DNA of 17,275 nucleotides from CAZSAL01 sp964604825. GTDB taxonomy: Bacteria; Elusimicrobiota; Elusimicrobia; 2-01-FULL-59-12. Below, piece by piece: positions 1 through 7,165 of this stretch. Numbering within the stretch: the stretch's first letter is position 1; each line of letters opens with the position of its first letter. Both the position numbers and the translations under genes were made by a program. The stretch spans positions 1 to 17,275 of the forward strand of contig CAZSAL010000054.1 in NCBI GenBank assembly GCA_964604825.1, in the 5' to 3' direction. Below the pieces are notes generated by a model. The model made no database searches and was not told the origin of the DNA. It saw nothing but the letters and a program-made list of their open reading frames with translations.

Positions 1-109
1 TGTCCGTTTTCGGCAGGAATATCGTGAATTTTATCTGACAACTGGCGAAGTTGGGCTAACATAGGTCGCAAGGTAACAGATAGCTGCTGGACAGAAAGAG
101 AGGCTTCCC

Positions 110-541
110 ATGGAACTTGCAAATATTGAGCAACGGATTTTTCTAATCCGTGGACAGAGAGTAATGATCGATAGCGACCTGGCCGGACTTTATGATGTTG
201 AAACGAAAGCGTTTAACCGCGCTGTTCGAAGGCAAATCTTTCGATTCCCGCCGGATTTCATGTTTCAGCTGACTTCAGCTGAATGGGACAACTTGAGATC
301 GCAAAATGCGATATCAAGTTGGGGCGGCCGTCGGTACCTGCCGCTTGCCTTTACGGAACAGGGTGTGGCGATGCTGTCCAGCGTTCTAAGCAGCGAGCGC
401 GCAATTGAGGTCAACATCGCCATAATGCGGGCTTTCGTAAAGCTCAGGCATGCGTTGACTGTACGCCATGACCTGACTATTAAAGTTGAGCGGCTGGAAG
501 GCAAAATAAACTTGATCGAAACGGTACTGTCCCCAATATAA
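110..541 (+). CDS. ORF6N-domain protein, C-terminus probably disrupted
   Basis: The first ~115 residues match the ORF6N domain (family knowledge: a DNA-binding-type domain related to KilA-N/Bro-N, found in phages and in mobile or accessory bacterial loci). Seen here are the N-terminal IEQRIFLIRGQRVMIDSDLA, then the hallmark FPPDFMFQLT, SSWGGRRYLPLAFTEQGVAML and a following helix with NIAIMRAFVKLR. The ATG follows a purine-rich AGAGAGG. The 143-residue frame stops just after a coiled-coil-like start (KVERLEGKINLIETVL). About 30 bases later another frame (571-681) reads VGTDVRAVREDVQKLKNK and ends GPKIKGFNL, which looks like the tail expected for this family. The gene therefore seems to have lost its C-terminal continuity. 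The N-terminal domain may still fold. The ORF6N assignment is firm; the frameshift is inference. Confidence 0.85.
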   Translation: MELANIEQRIFLIRGQRVMIDSDLAGLYDVETKAFNRAVRRQIFRFPPDFMFQLTSAEWDNLRSQNAISSWGGRRYLPLAFTEQGVAMLSSVLSSERAIEVNIAIMRAFVKLRHALTVRHDLTIKVERLEGKINLIETVLSPI

Positions 542-570
542 ATATTTAGTCAGTACCGTCCCGTCTATAA

Positions 571-681
571 AAACATCAACAGGAGGTCGGGACGGATGTG
601 CGCGCTGTCCGCGAAGATGTTCAGAAGCTGAAAAACAAACCAGAGATTACCGGCCCAAAAATAAAAGGCTTCAACCTTTAA
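571..681 (+). pseudogene. Detached C-terminal tail of the ORF6N gene
   Basis: This frame is offset from the ORF6N gene and open from 571 to the TAA at 679-681. It reads KHQQEVGTDVRAVREDVQKL, then a basic ending GPKIKGFNL. A charged amphipathic helix with a short basic tail is how many ORF6N proteins end. Two stops (547-549 and 568-570) separate it from the upstream frame. The junction contains an imperfect duplication (GGTACTGTCCC near 515-525 and AGTACCGTCCC near 552-562). It has no start codon or ribosome site of its own. A remnant of the same gene is the simplest reading. Confidence 0.45.
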
Positions 682-694
682 TCCAAAAATTGGC

Positions 695-835
695 GGGGGG
701 TGCCTTGCCGACTATTTGTTTATGGAGGCTAGGCCATCCTCCTTAAACGCACTGGAATGATGGAGGGGCAAAACCCCTTAAGGAACACCGTGCCGAACAG
801 TGAACCTCTTGAGGCACGGCGTCTGTGGCGCCATG
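695..835 (+). ncRNA. Possible structured RNA in gene-free stretch (6S-like architecture?)
   Basis: The ~240 bases between the ORF6N remnant and gatB contain no credible gene but fold well. GGTGCC (699-704) and GCCG (707-710) pair with CGGC (817-820) and GGCGCC (827-832), closing the whole region. Inside are a GGAGG/CCTCC hairpin (724-742), GGGGCAAAACCCC (765-777), and CCGTGCC/GGCACGG (788-794 with 813-819). A closing stem with an asymmetric internal loop, an open middle and a small hairpin on the 3' side resembles 6S RNA, but I see no decisive sequence match and no T-tract terminator. The strand is uncertain because such stems fold on both strands. It does not look like SRP RNA, tmRNA or RNase P RNA. 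Confidence 0.3.
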
Positions 836-918
836 CGTAATTGGCTCCACGTGCCACTACCTTCGAAAATTGGATATGGTGCAGGCCGACGGATGGAGGC
901 TGCGACAGAGGGAAGGTT

Positions 919-2367
919 TCAGCGGGAGAGTTTTTTCTTAAGGATCTGGTTGACGAGCTGGGGGTTGGCTTTGCCCTGCGACTTTTTCATAACCAGGCCT
1001 ACGATCGAGCCTATGGCGCGCTCCTTGCCGCCGTGATATTCTTCAACAGCCTTTGGCATTTCCTTGATCGCTTCTTCACACCATTTTTCAATGGTTGCAG
1101 TGTCGCCCACCTGGCGCAGCCCCTTCTTTTCGACGATCTCATCCGGAGATGCGCCGGTTTCGAACATTTCCGTGAAAACGTCCTTGGCAGTTTTGCCGGA
1201 AATGGTTCCCTTAAGGATAAGTCCTATCAGCCCGGCCAGGTTTTCCGGAGATACCGGCGAATCGCTGATGGATTTTTTGGCGGCATTCAGCCTCCCAAGG
1301 AGCTCGGTGGTCAGCCAGTTGCATAATGGTTTTGCCGCTGCGGCATCGGATTTTTTTAGGGCTGATTCAAAATAACCGGCCAGCGTTTTGTCCCCGACAA
1401 GCACATTGGCGTCATAATCGGACAGACCGTAATCCGCAACAAGGCGTTTTTTCCTTGCCTGAGGCAATTCCGGCAGACTTTTCCCAATGCCTTCTATGAA
1501 ATCTTTCGACAAATTGAGTGGAACGAGGTCCGGCTCGGGGAAATACCTGTAGTCGTGCGCCTCTTCCTTGGAACGCATGCTTTCCGTAACGCCGCGGTTG
1601 TCGTCCCACAGCCTGGTTTCCTGAATGATCCGGCCTCCCGAATTTAAGACTTCGGTCTGGCGGCTGATTTCATGCTGCAGGGCCTCCTTTACGGCCTTGA
1701 AAGAATTCAGATTTTTAATTTCAGCCTTGGTACCCAGCGCCTCCTGGCCTGCGGGGCGAAGGGAAATGTTGGCGTCGCAGCGCAGCGAGCCTTTTTCCAT
1801 GTCGCAATCGGATATTTCCAGATACTGAAAAACGGCTTTGAGCTGCGTGAGATAGGCGTATGCCTCATCCGGAGAACTTATTTCCGGCTCCGATACGCAT
1901 TCCATGAGCGGTATGCCGGCGCGGTTCAGATCAACAAGCGAATATGGCAGTTCCCTGGACCCAATCATGTGCAGGAGCTTGCCAGCGTCTTCCTCAAGGT
2001 GAATCCGGTGAATGCGTATGCGTTTTGTGCCGCTTCCGGACACCGGGATCTCAATGCCGCCTCCGGTGCATACTGGAAGATCGTATTGCGATATCTGGTA
2101 GGCCTTGGGAAGGTCAGGGTAGAAGTATTGCTTGCGGGAAAAAACGGAATGCGGCGCGATCGAACAGCCGAGACCGAGGCCGGCCTTGACAATAAACTCC
2201 ACCGCTTTGCGGTTCAAAACAGGCAGGACGCCTGGATGGCCGCAGCATATGGGACAAATATGAGTGTTGGGATCGGCCCCAAAAGTCGTTTCACAGCGGC
2301 AAAACAGTTTTGATTCTGTTTTCAGCTGAACGTGAACTTCCAGGCCGATAACGGTTTCGAAGGTCAT
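919..2367 (-). CDS. gatB: Asp-tRNA(Asn)/Glu-tRNA(Gln) amidotransferase subunit B
   Basis: GatB is the tRNA-binding and kinase subunit of the cytoplasmic GatCAB complex. It phosphorylates Glu-tRNA(Gln) or Asp-tRNA(Asn), and ammonia from GatA then converts the intermediate to the amide. Visible features are the N-terminal GLEVHVQL, a zinc-type set Cys23, Cys25, Cys38 and Cys41, the FSRKQYFYPDLPKAYQISQY motif, and the family signature LVDLNRAGIPLMECVSEPEI. The C-terminal ~130 residues form the helical tRNA-binding YqeY-like tail ending in GKANPQLVNQIL. The length of 482 is typical. The start ATG has AGGA five bases upstream. It is the last gene of the gatC-gatA-nudix-gatB order, separated from the Nudix gene by ~170 bases holding a palindromic repeat. 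No clear terminator follows it. Confidence 0.97.
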   Translation of the reverse strand: MTFETVIGLEVHVQLKTESKLFCRCETTFGADPNTHICPICCGHPGVLPVLNRKAVEFIVKAGLGLGCSIAPHSVFSRKQYFYPDLPKAYQISQYDLPVCTGGGIEIPVSGSGTKRIRIHRIHLEEDAGKLLHMIGSRELPYSLVDLNRAGIPLMECVSEPEISSPDEAYAYLTQLKAVFQYLEISDCDMEKGSLRCDANISLRPAGQEALGTKAEIKNLNSFKAVKEALQHEISRQTEVLNSGGRIIQETRLWDDNRGVTESMRSKEEAHDYRYFPEPDLVPLNLSKDFIEGIGKSLPELPQARKKRLVADYGLSDYDANVLVGDKTLAGYFESALKKSDAAAAKPLCNWLTTELLGRLNAAKKSISDSPVSPENLAGLIGLILKGTISGKTAKDVFTEMFETGASPDEIVEKKGLRQVGDTATIEKWCEEAIKEMPKAVEEYHGGKERAIGSIVGLVMKKSQGKANPQLVNQILKKKLSR

Positions 2368-2381
2368 GCCATTCCTATACT

Positions 2382-2499
2382 ACCTCTCCCTCGAGTGGAG
2401 AGGTCGAGGCCGACCGTAGGGAAAGCCGAGGGTGAGGGTGAGACTTCGATGAGGAATCTACCCCTCACCCCCACCCTCTCCCTCAAGGGGCGAGGGAGT
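2382..2499. repeat. Palindromic repeat, GC-rich CCCTC/GAGGG family, copy 1
   Basis: Two long arms form an imperfect inverted repeat. The left arm begins CTCTCCCTCGAGTGGAGAGG and ends GAGGGTGAGGGTGAGA. The right arm begins CCCCTCACCCCCACCCTCTC and ends AAGGGGCGAGGGAG. Each arm also holds its own small hairpin. It occupies most of the gap between the Nudix gene and gatB. The same family occurs twice inside the methyltransferase gene at 8703-8803 and 9306-9394. Such elements are common dispersed, presumably non-autonomous repeats; at the RNA level this one would form a strong stem between two operon genes. Confidence 0.85.
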
Positions 2500-2536
2500 T
2501 CCTTTGTTGATGTTTGATTGTATTGTAATGACAGCT

Positions 2537-2977
2537 TCATTTCAGTTTAGAGAGCAGTTTCAAATCCGATTTATAGGTCGCGCGTTTCCGGGTCTCTTCC
2601 AGGCTTACCCATTCTGTCTCGATAATTTCTTCCGTATCGTGCGTTCCTGTCTTGTTCACGGGTTTCATCAGGAACCACGTGACCGTTTTCTTGACCAATA
2701 TACTGCCGCGCCGGAACCAGTACTGGACTTTTTCAAAAGGTTTTACGATTTCGCATTTATAGCCGGTCTCTTCCTCTACTTCGCGCACGGCCGCGTCCTT
2801 GGAGGTTTCGCCTTTTTCGATGTGGCCTTTGGGAAAGGTCCACACGACTTTCCCTTCAAGGTTTTCCACCTTTACCATCAGCAGGCGGTCTTTCTCTCGG
2901 ACAATCCCGCCTGCGGAAAATTCAAGCTGGAACGCCGAGCTTTGGGATCTGTTTGTGCCAGGATGTCTTTTTTCCAT
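2537..2977 (-). CDS. Nudix hydrolase (Ap4A/ADP-ribose-type), overlapping gatA
   Basis: Nudix enzymes hydrolyse nucleoside diphosphates linked to another moiety. The box GX5EX7REUXEEXGU is complete at residues 51-73 (GHIEKGE, then REVEEETGY), so the metal-binding glutamates are present. The N-terminal SAGGIVR strand and KVVWTFPKGHIEKGE resemble small bis(5'-nucleosyl)-tetraphosphatase-like or ADP-ribose pyrophosphatase-like members; the substrate cannot be fixed. The ATG at 2977 is the only start before the conserved fold and lies 56 bases inside gatA in another frame. There is no Shine-Dalgarno site, so translation probably depends on gatA (inference). At 146 residues it has the usual single-domain length. 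A plausible role is clearing dinucleotide by-products of aminoacyl-tRNA synthetases, but only the neighbours suggest that. Confidence 0.92.
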   Translation of the reverse strand: MEKRHPGTNRSQSSAFQLEFSAGGIVREKDRLLMVKVENLEGKVVWTFPKGHIEKGETSKDAAVREVEEETGYKCEIVKPFEKVQYWFRRGSILVKKTVTWFLMKPVNKTGTHDTEEIIETEWVSLEETRKRATYKSDLKLLSKLK

Positions 2978-4394
2978 ACTGATGCGCGACGCGTAAAATT
3001 GTCTCCTCGTTGAATGGTTTGCCCAGCAGCTGCATACCGATCGGCAACCGGCTGCCGCTCAACCCGCAGGGCAGGCTCAATCCCGGCAGCCCAGCAAGAT
3101 TGCAGGAAATCGTAAAAATATCGGATAGATACATCTGCAGCGGATCGCTGACCTTCTCTCCGATGCGAAACGCCGGCGTAGGAGTGGTAGGAGTGACGAT
3201 GATGTCCACTGTCTTAAAAGCCTCGTCGAAATCATGCTTGACGAGAGTCCGCACCTTCTGCGCCTTGGCGTAATAGGCCTCATAATACCCGGCGGAAAGC
3301 GCATAGGTCCCGAGCATGATGCGCCGTTTCACTTCCGGGCCGAATCCTTCGCCCCGGCTGCGTTCGTAAAGCTCGAGGAGATTCCCGGCGTCCGCGGCGC
3401 GCCTGCCGTAGCGCACCCCGTCAAAACGGGAAAGATTGGCGCTGGCTTCCGAGGGGGCAAGGATATAGTAGACGGCAAGCGAGTATTCGGTGTGCGGAAG
3501 CGATATCTCCTGCACGGTTGCGCCCAGCCCCTGCAGAACCTTGATCGCTTCCTGAACCGCTTTCTTGACGTCCGCATCCAGCCCTTCAATGAAATATTCC
3601 TTGGGTAGTCCTATGCGCAACCCCTGCAGATCCTCATCCAGAGCTGCAGAGTAGTCCGGCACCGGATGGTTAACGCTTGTGGAGTCATTCTCGTCGTACC
3701 CCGCAATCGCCTGCAGCAGAATGGCCATGTCGCGCGCGTTGGTCGCAAAGGGGCCGATCTGATCCAGAGAAGAAGCGAAAGCCACAAGACCAAACCGGGA
3801 AACGCGCCCGTAAGTAGGTTTGAAGCCGTTAACGCCGCAGAGAGCGGCGGGCTGGCGGATGGAGCCGCCTGTATCCGAGCCCAGAGCCAGAGGCGCAAGA
3901 CGCGCGGCAACCGAGGCCGCGCTGCCTCCGGACGACCCTCCCGGGATACACTGAAAATCCCAGGGATTGCGCGTAGTACGCAGGGCGGAATTCTCCGTAG
4001 AGGAGCCCATGGCGAATTCGTCGAGATTGGTCCTGCCCAGAAAAACAGTTCCGGCAGCGCGGAGCCTGCGTATCACATAAGCGTCATAAGTGGCGCGGAA
4101 ACCGGTGAGGATGTTTGATGAACAGGTGCACAGCTCCCCGCGGATAAGCATATTATCCTTGATGGCGATGGGAACTCCGGCCAGAGGGCCGACCTGCTCT
4201 TTTTTTGAAATCTTTGTATCGATTTCTTTTGCCTGGGCGAGCGCGTGGTCGGAGAAAACTTCGTTGAAAGCCTTGATTTCCGGATCAAACCTGCGAATGC
4301 GCTCAAGAAAAGCCGCAGTGACCTCCTCGGAGGTCAGTTCGCGGGAGCGGATTTTGGAGGCGATTTCAGAGGCTGTAAGAGAAAGGAGATCCAT
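2922..4394 (-). CDS. gatA: Asp-tRNA(Asn)/Glu-tRNA(Gln) amidotransferase subunit A
   Basis: GatA is the glutaminase of GatCAB: it releases ammonia from glutamine and channels it to GatB. The amidase-signature catalytic triad can be placed as Lys79 (in GVPIAIKDN), Ser154 (in PGGSSGGSAA) and Ser178 (in GSDTGGSIRQPAA), the same numbering as well-studied bacterial GatA. The glutamine-pocket motif FKPTYGRVSRFGL follows. The length of 490 is normal. The start ATG shares one base with the gatC stop (TAATG), so the two are translationally coupled. Its last 56 bases are also read, in another frame, as the start of the Nudix gene. Nothing catalytic is missing. Confidence 0.97.
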   Translation of the reverse strand: MDLLSLTASEIASKIRSRELTSEEVTAAFLERIRRFDPEIKAFNEVFSDHALAQAKEIDTKISKKEQVGPLAGVPIAIKDNMLIRGELCTCSSNILTGFRATYDAYVIRRLRAAGTVFLGRTNLDEFAMGSSTENSALRTTRNPWDFQCIPGGSSGGSAASVAARLAPLALGSDTGGSIRQPAALCGVNGFKPTYGRVSRFGLVAFASSLDQIGPFATNARDMAILLQAIAGYDENDSTSVNHPVPDYSAALDEDLQGLRIGLPKEYFIEGLDADVKKAVQEAIKVLQGLGATVQEISLPHTEYSLAVYYILAPSEASANLSRFDGVRYGRRAADAGNLLELYERSRGEGFGPEVKRRIMLGTYALSAGYYEAYYAKAQKVRTLVKHDFDEAFKTVDIIVTPTTPTPAFRIGEKVSDPLQMYLSDIFTISCNLAGLPGLSLPCGLSGSRLPIGMQLLGKPFNEETILRVAHQYGKKTSWHKQIPKLGVPA

Positions 4395-4687
4395 TATTCA
4401 ATAACCTTTTTGACTTTGAAAAACGGACCTTCGCGTTCCGGCGCATTTGCCAGAAGATCTTCCGTCGACCCAAGGTGTTTCTGATCGGCCCGGTCTTCAC
4501 GCCAGACATTGGATATGGGCAGAACATGAGCCGTGGGCGGGACGTTCGTGGTGTCCAGCTCGTTCAGCTTTTCTATATAGCTCAGAATGGATTCAAGCTG
4601 AGCGGTATAGCGTTCTTTTTCTTCGTTCGTCAGCGTCAGGCGTGCTAGGCGCGCCACATGGTCCACGTCTTTTTTGGTTATAGACAT
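4394..4687 (-). CDS. gatC: Asp-tRNA(Asn)/Glu-tRNA(Gln) amidotransferase subunit C
   Basis: GatC is the small subunit that wraps around and stabilises the GatA-GatB interface. The 97 residues match the family: N-terminal helices with VDHVARLARLTLTNEEKERY, QLESILSYIEKLNELDT, then the extended belt VPPTAHVLPISNVWREDRA, ending FFKVKKVIE. The ATG is preceded by AAAAGG at very short spacing. It opens the gatCAB set and directly precedes gatA with a one-base overlap. Upstream, 145 bases holding a palindromic repeat separate it from pcrA. Confidence 0.96.
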   Translation of the reverse strand: MSITKKDVDHVARLARLTLTNEEKERYTAQLESILSYIEKLNELDTTNVPPTAHVLPISNVWREDRADQKHLGSTEDLLANAPEREGPFFKVKKVIE

Positions 4688-4699
4688 GCCTTTTGTTCC

Positions 4700-4824
4700 G
4701 TCATTCCCGAGGTCTTAATCGGCCCTCCACTACTTCCTGGCGGGCCGTCCGCCGAAGCCTCAGTGGAGGACGGGAATCCAGCCTTTCTGTTGATGTATCC
4801 CCGCTGACTTCATGCGGGGATGAC
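4700..4824. repeat. Palindromic repeat, GTCATTCCCG family
   Basis: The ends GTCATTCCCG (4700-4709) and CGGGGATGAC (4815-4824) are inverted repeats with one mismatch. Inside are CCTCCACT and AGTGGAGG (perfect 8-base arms) and GGCGG/CCGCC, giving a long first hairpin, followed by CGGGAATCCAG and a second hairpin CCCCGCTGACTTCATGCGGGG. This two-hairpin form with GTCATTCCCG ends is a widespread dispersed repeat type. It fills almost the whole gap between pcrA and gatC and could attenuate or stabilise the transcript there. Confidence 0.8.
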
Positions 4825-4832
4825 AAACGGCG

Positions 4833-7016
4833 TCAGATTCTTTCCAGGTTTGCGTATTTTACTAAAAGTTTTTTCCATTGCCCCGTATCGAATAGGACAA
4901 CTACTTTCAACTGGTCGCCTGTGCCGGTTTTTTCGATGACCTTCCCCGGGCCAAACTCCGCGTGCCGCACGCGTGTGCCAACCGAAAAGGCGGTCATGAG
5001 TTCAGAGTTCTGAGTGCCGAGGAAGTGGCTTGGAGGTTGTGATGGTTCATGGTATTTCAACTCAGGACTTGGAACTTTTGACTCGGAACTGGCTGTTTTT
5101 ATTCCCGCTTCCTCGATAAACCGGGAGGGGGCGTTCCACCGCGAATGGCCGAAAAGTCTTCTTGACGCGGCCCAGGTAAGATAAAGATACTGCTTCGCCC
5201 GGGTCATTCCTACGTAGCAGAGCCGGCGTTCTTCCTCCAGTTCTTCCTGCGAAAAGTCCGATTCGCCTATAGGGAAAAGACCTTCTTCCAGTCCGGTCAG
5301 GAACACGAAGGGGAACTCAAGGCCCTTGGCCAGATGCACGGTCATCAGGGTTACGTAATTCGGACCGCTTTCGATGTCGTCGGCATCGGAAACAAGCGAG
5401 ACCTGTTCCAGGAACCCTGCAGTGGATTTGTCGTCCGAGCGTTCTTCGTATTCCTGGATGGCGTTAAGAAATTCACGGATGTTCTGCGCACGGTCCTGGG
5501 ATTCGGCGTCGTCGTCAGTTTCCAGGCCCTTGAGATAGCCGGTCGCTTCCAGGACGGCGTCGGTCATTTCCCGTGCGGTAGCTTTTTCGGCCCTTCCCTG
5601 CAGCGTGGTCATGAGCGTGAAGAAATCAACTGCCGCATTTTTGGCGCGCTGTGTCAGGCCGGGAACATCTGCGGCGCGAGAAAGCGCGGTGAAAAGTGAA
5701 ATCCGCTGCTCCAAAGCGAAGCGCTCAAGGGCTTCCACAGTGGTTTTCCCGAGAGCGCGTGCCGGGATATTTATGATGCGCTTCAGGCTCAGGGTGTCGG
5801 CGGGGTTGATGAGTACGCGCAGATAGGCGATGACATTTTTTACTTCCGTCCGGTCGTAAAACCGTACTGCGCCGATTATTTTATAAGGGATTTCCATACG
5901 CCTCAAGGCGTCTTCCAGAACGCGGGACTGGGCGTTAATGCGGTAAAACACGGCGAAATCGGCCAGCCGGAATCCATCGGACCGCGTTTTTTCCTTTATA
6001 GTCGCAGCCACGGCCAGGGCCTCTTCTCGCTCGTCCGAGAACTCGTCTGCCGTGACCGGATCTCCGGATGAATGTTCCGTCCAGAGTTTCTTATCCTTGC
6101 GGAACTGGTTGTGTTTTACTACTTGCCATGCAGAGTCAAGGATCTGCGGAGTAGAACGGTAGTTTTGCTCGAGCTTCACTACTTTGGCTTCCGGGTATTC
6201 CTTTTCGAATTCCATAATGTTGCGGATATCCGCGCCGCGCCAGACGTAAACGCACTGGTCATCGTCGCCGACCACGCAGAGGTTGCGGTGTTTCGCCGCG
6301 AGGGTCTTGGTAAGAACGTACTGCGCGCGGTTGGTGTCCTGATATTCATCTACAAGTATGTAGCGGAAGCGTTCCTGGAATTTTTCGCGTATTGCAGGCT
6401 GGTCGCGCAGCAGCTCGACAGACTTCATGATCAGATCGCCGAAATCCAGCGCGCTGGCTGCGATGAGCTTCTTCTGGTAAAGGGAATAAATTGTCGAAAC
6501 CATCTGCCGGAAGGGATCCGGAGAAGTCAGCGCATGAATCTCATAGGATTTAGCGTCGATTAATTCGTCTTTGGAGCGTGAGATCAAAGACACCAGCACG
6601 CCCGGCTTGAATTTCTTTTCATCGAGGTTAAGTTCCGTAAGGCAATCTTTGATCAGTTCTTTCTGATCATGTTCGTCGTATATCACGTAGTGCGGCGAAA
6701 GATTTATCGCCGTGCCTTCGTGCCGCAGCATCTGGGCGCAGAACCTGTGGAAGGTGGAAATAATCACCCCATGACCCTGTCCGCCGGTCATCTCGTCGAT
6801 GCGGTTCCGCATTTCTTCCGCAGCCTTGTTGGTGAATGTCACCGCGAGAATATGCCAGGGTGGAATACCCTTTTGGACAAGGTGAGCTACCCGCGTGGTG
6901 ATAACCCGGGTTTTGCCGCTTCCGGCTCCGGCCAGAACCAGCAGAGGACCCTCGGTATGCAGCACAGCCTCGCGTTGAGGGGGGTTAAGTTTTTCCAGCC
7001 ATGAGTCTAATGTCAC
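4833..7016 (-). CDS. pcrA: PcrA/UvrD-type superfamily 1A DNA helicase
   Basis: This is an ATP-dependent 3'-5' DNA helicase acting in repair and in removal of proteins from DNA. Motifs in order are the Q motif LNPPQREAV (10-18), Walker A AGAGSGKT (29-36), Ia AVTFTNKAAEEM, II VDEYQDTN (222-229), III GDDDQCVYVWRGA (250-262), IV LEQNYRST (~282-289), V LMTVHLAKGLEFPFVFLTGL and VI RRLCYVGMTRAKQYLYLTWA. The last ~50 residues (VGTRVRHAEFGPGKV to the end) are the Tudor-like tail typical of PcrA, which in known members contacts RNA polymerase. The start is GTG at 7016, supported by AAGGAG five bases upstream. The linker at residues ~640-673 is unusual and appears derived from a short DNA repeat. The length of 727 is normal. 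pcrA versus uvrD naming rests on the tail. Confidence 0.95.
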   Translation of the reverse strand: MTLDSWLEKLNPPQREAVLHTEGPLLVLAGAGSGKTRVITTRVAHLVQKGIPPWHILAVTFTNKAAEEMRNRIDEMTGGQGHGVIISTFHRFCAQMLRHEGTAINLSPHYVIYDEHDQKELIKDCLTELNLDEKKFKPGVLVSLISRSKDELIDAKSYEIHALTSPDPFRQMVSTIYSLYQKKLIAASALDFGDLIMKSVELLRDQPAIREKFQERFRYILVDEYQDTNRAQYVLTKTLAAKHRNLCVVGDDDQCVYVWRGADIRNIMEFEKEYPEAKVVKLEQNYRSTPQILDSAWQVVKHNQFRKDKKLWTEHSSGDPVTADEFSDEREEALAVAATIKEKTRSDGFRLADFAVFYRINAQSRVLEDALRRMEIPYKIIGAVRFYDRTEVKNVIAYLRVLINPADTLSLKRIINIPARALGKTTVEALERFALEQRISLFTALSRAADVPGLTQRAKNAAVDFFTLMTTLQGRAEKATAREMTDAVLEATGYLKGLETDDDAESQDRAQNIREFLNAIQEYEERSDDKSTAGFLEQVSLVSDADDIESGPNYVTLMTVHLAKGLEFPFVFLTGLEEGLFPIGESDFSQEELEEERRLCYVGMTRAKQYLYLTWAASRRLFGHSRWNAPSRFIEEAGIKTASSESKVPSPELKYHEPSQPPSHFLGTQNSELMTAFSVGTRVRHAEFGPGKVIEKTGTGDQLKVVVLFDTGQWKKLLVKYANLERI
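4997..5095. repeat. Short AACTC/GGACT direct-repeat tract inside pcrA linker
   Basis: The plus strand shows repeated near-copies of an ACTC-GGACT/ACTTGGAACTT unit: GAGTTCAGAGTTCTGAGTG near 4998-5016 and CTCAGGACTTGGAACTTTTG followed by ACTCGGAACT near 5062-5092. On the coding strand these give SSESKVPSPELKY and GTQNSELMT, low-complexity residues between the helicase motifs and the Tudor-like tail. Tracts of this kind are known as dispersed intergenic repeats. Here the tract lies in a tolerant linker and keeps the frame. The origin as an insertion is inference. Confidence 0.45.
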
Positions 7017-7039
7017 AGTGACTCCTTATCTCGACAAGA

Positions 7040-7157
7040 TGTCATTCCGAGCGGTAGCTAAGTTGTATTGGCTACCGCGTGGGAATCTCAGCCATGGACA
7101 CGCCTGAGATTGCCGCGTCGGTCGCCAATACGGCAGGGCGATCTCCTCGCAATGACA
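7040..7157. repeat. Palindromic repeat, TGTCATTGCGAG family, copy 1
   Basis: The ends TGTCATTCCGAG (7040-7051) and CTCGCAATGACA (7146-7157) are inverted repeats with one mismatch. Inside are the perfect arms GCGGTAGC/GCTACCGC and the matching GAATCTCAG/CTGAGATT. It fills the gap between the stop of the PsbP-like gene and the pcrA ribosome site. A second copy, 124 bp, lies at 8117-8240. The TGTCATTGCGAG...CAATGACA form is a common dispersed repeat in several bacterial phyla. Confidence 0.85.
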
Positions 7158-7165
7158 GCATTGAT

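Noticed and set aside
1..212. Minus-strand open frame at the left edge reading WEASLSVQQLSVTLRPMLAQ and onward
   Set aside because: Half of it is antisense to the ORF6N gene, its only ATG leaves ~20 codons before the edge, and there is no ribosome site. The first ~100 bases may hold a gene end, but I cannot support it.
788..819. CCGTGCC/GGCACGG hairpin as a terminator
   Set aside because: No T-run follows on either strand, so it was kept only as part of the structured region.
841..1326. 161-codon plus-strand frame across the end of gatB
   Set aside because: Antisense shadow of gatB; the minus frame has the full GatB motifs.
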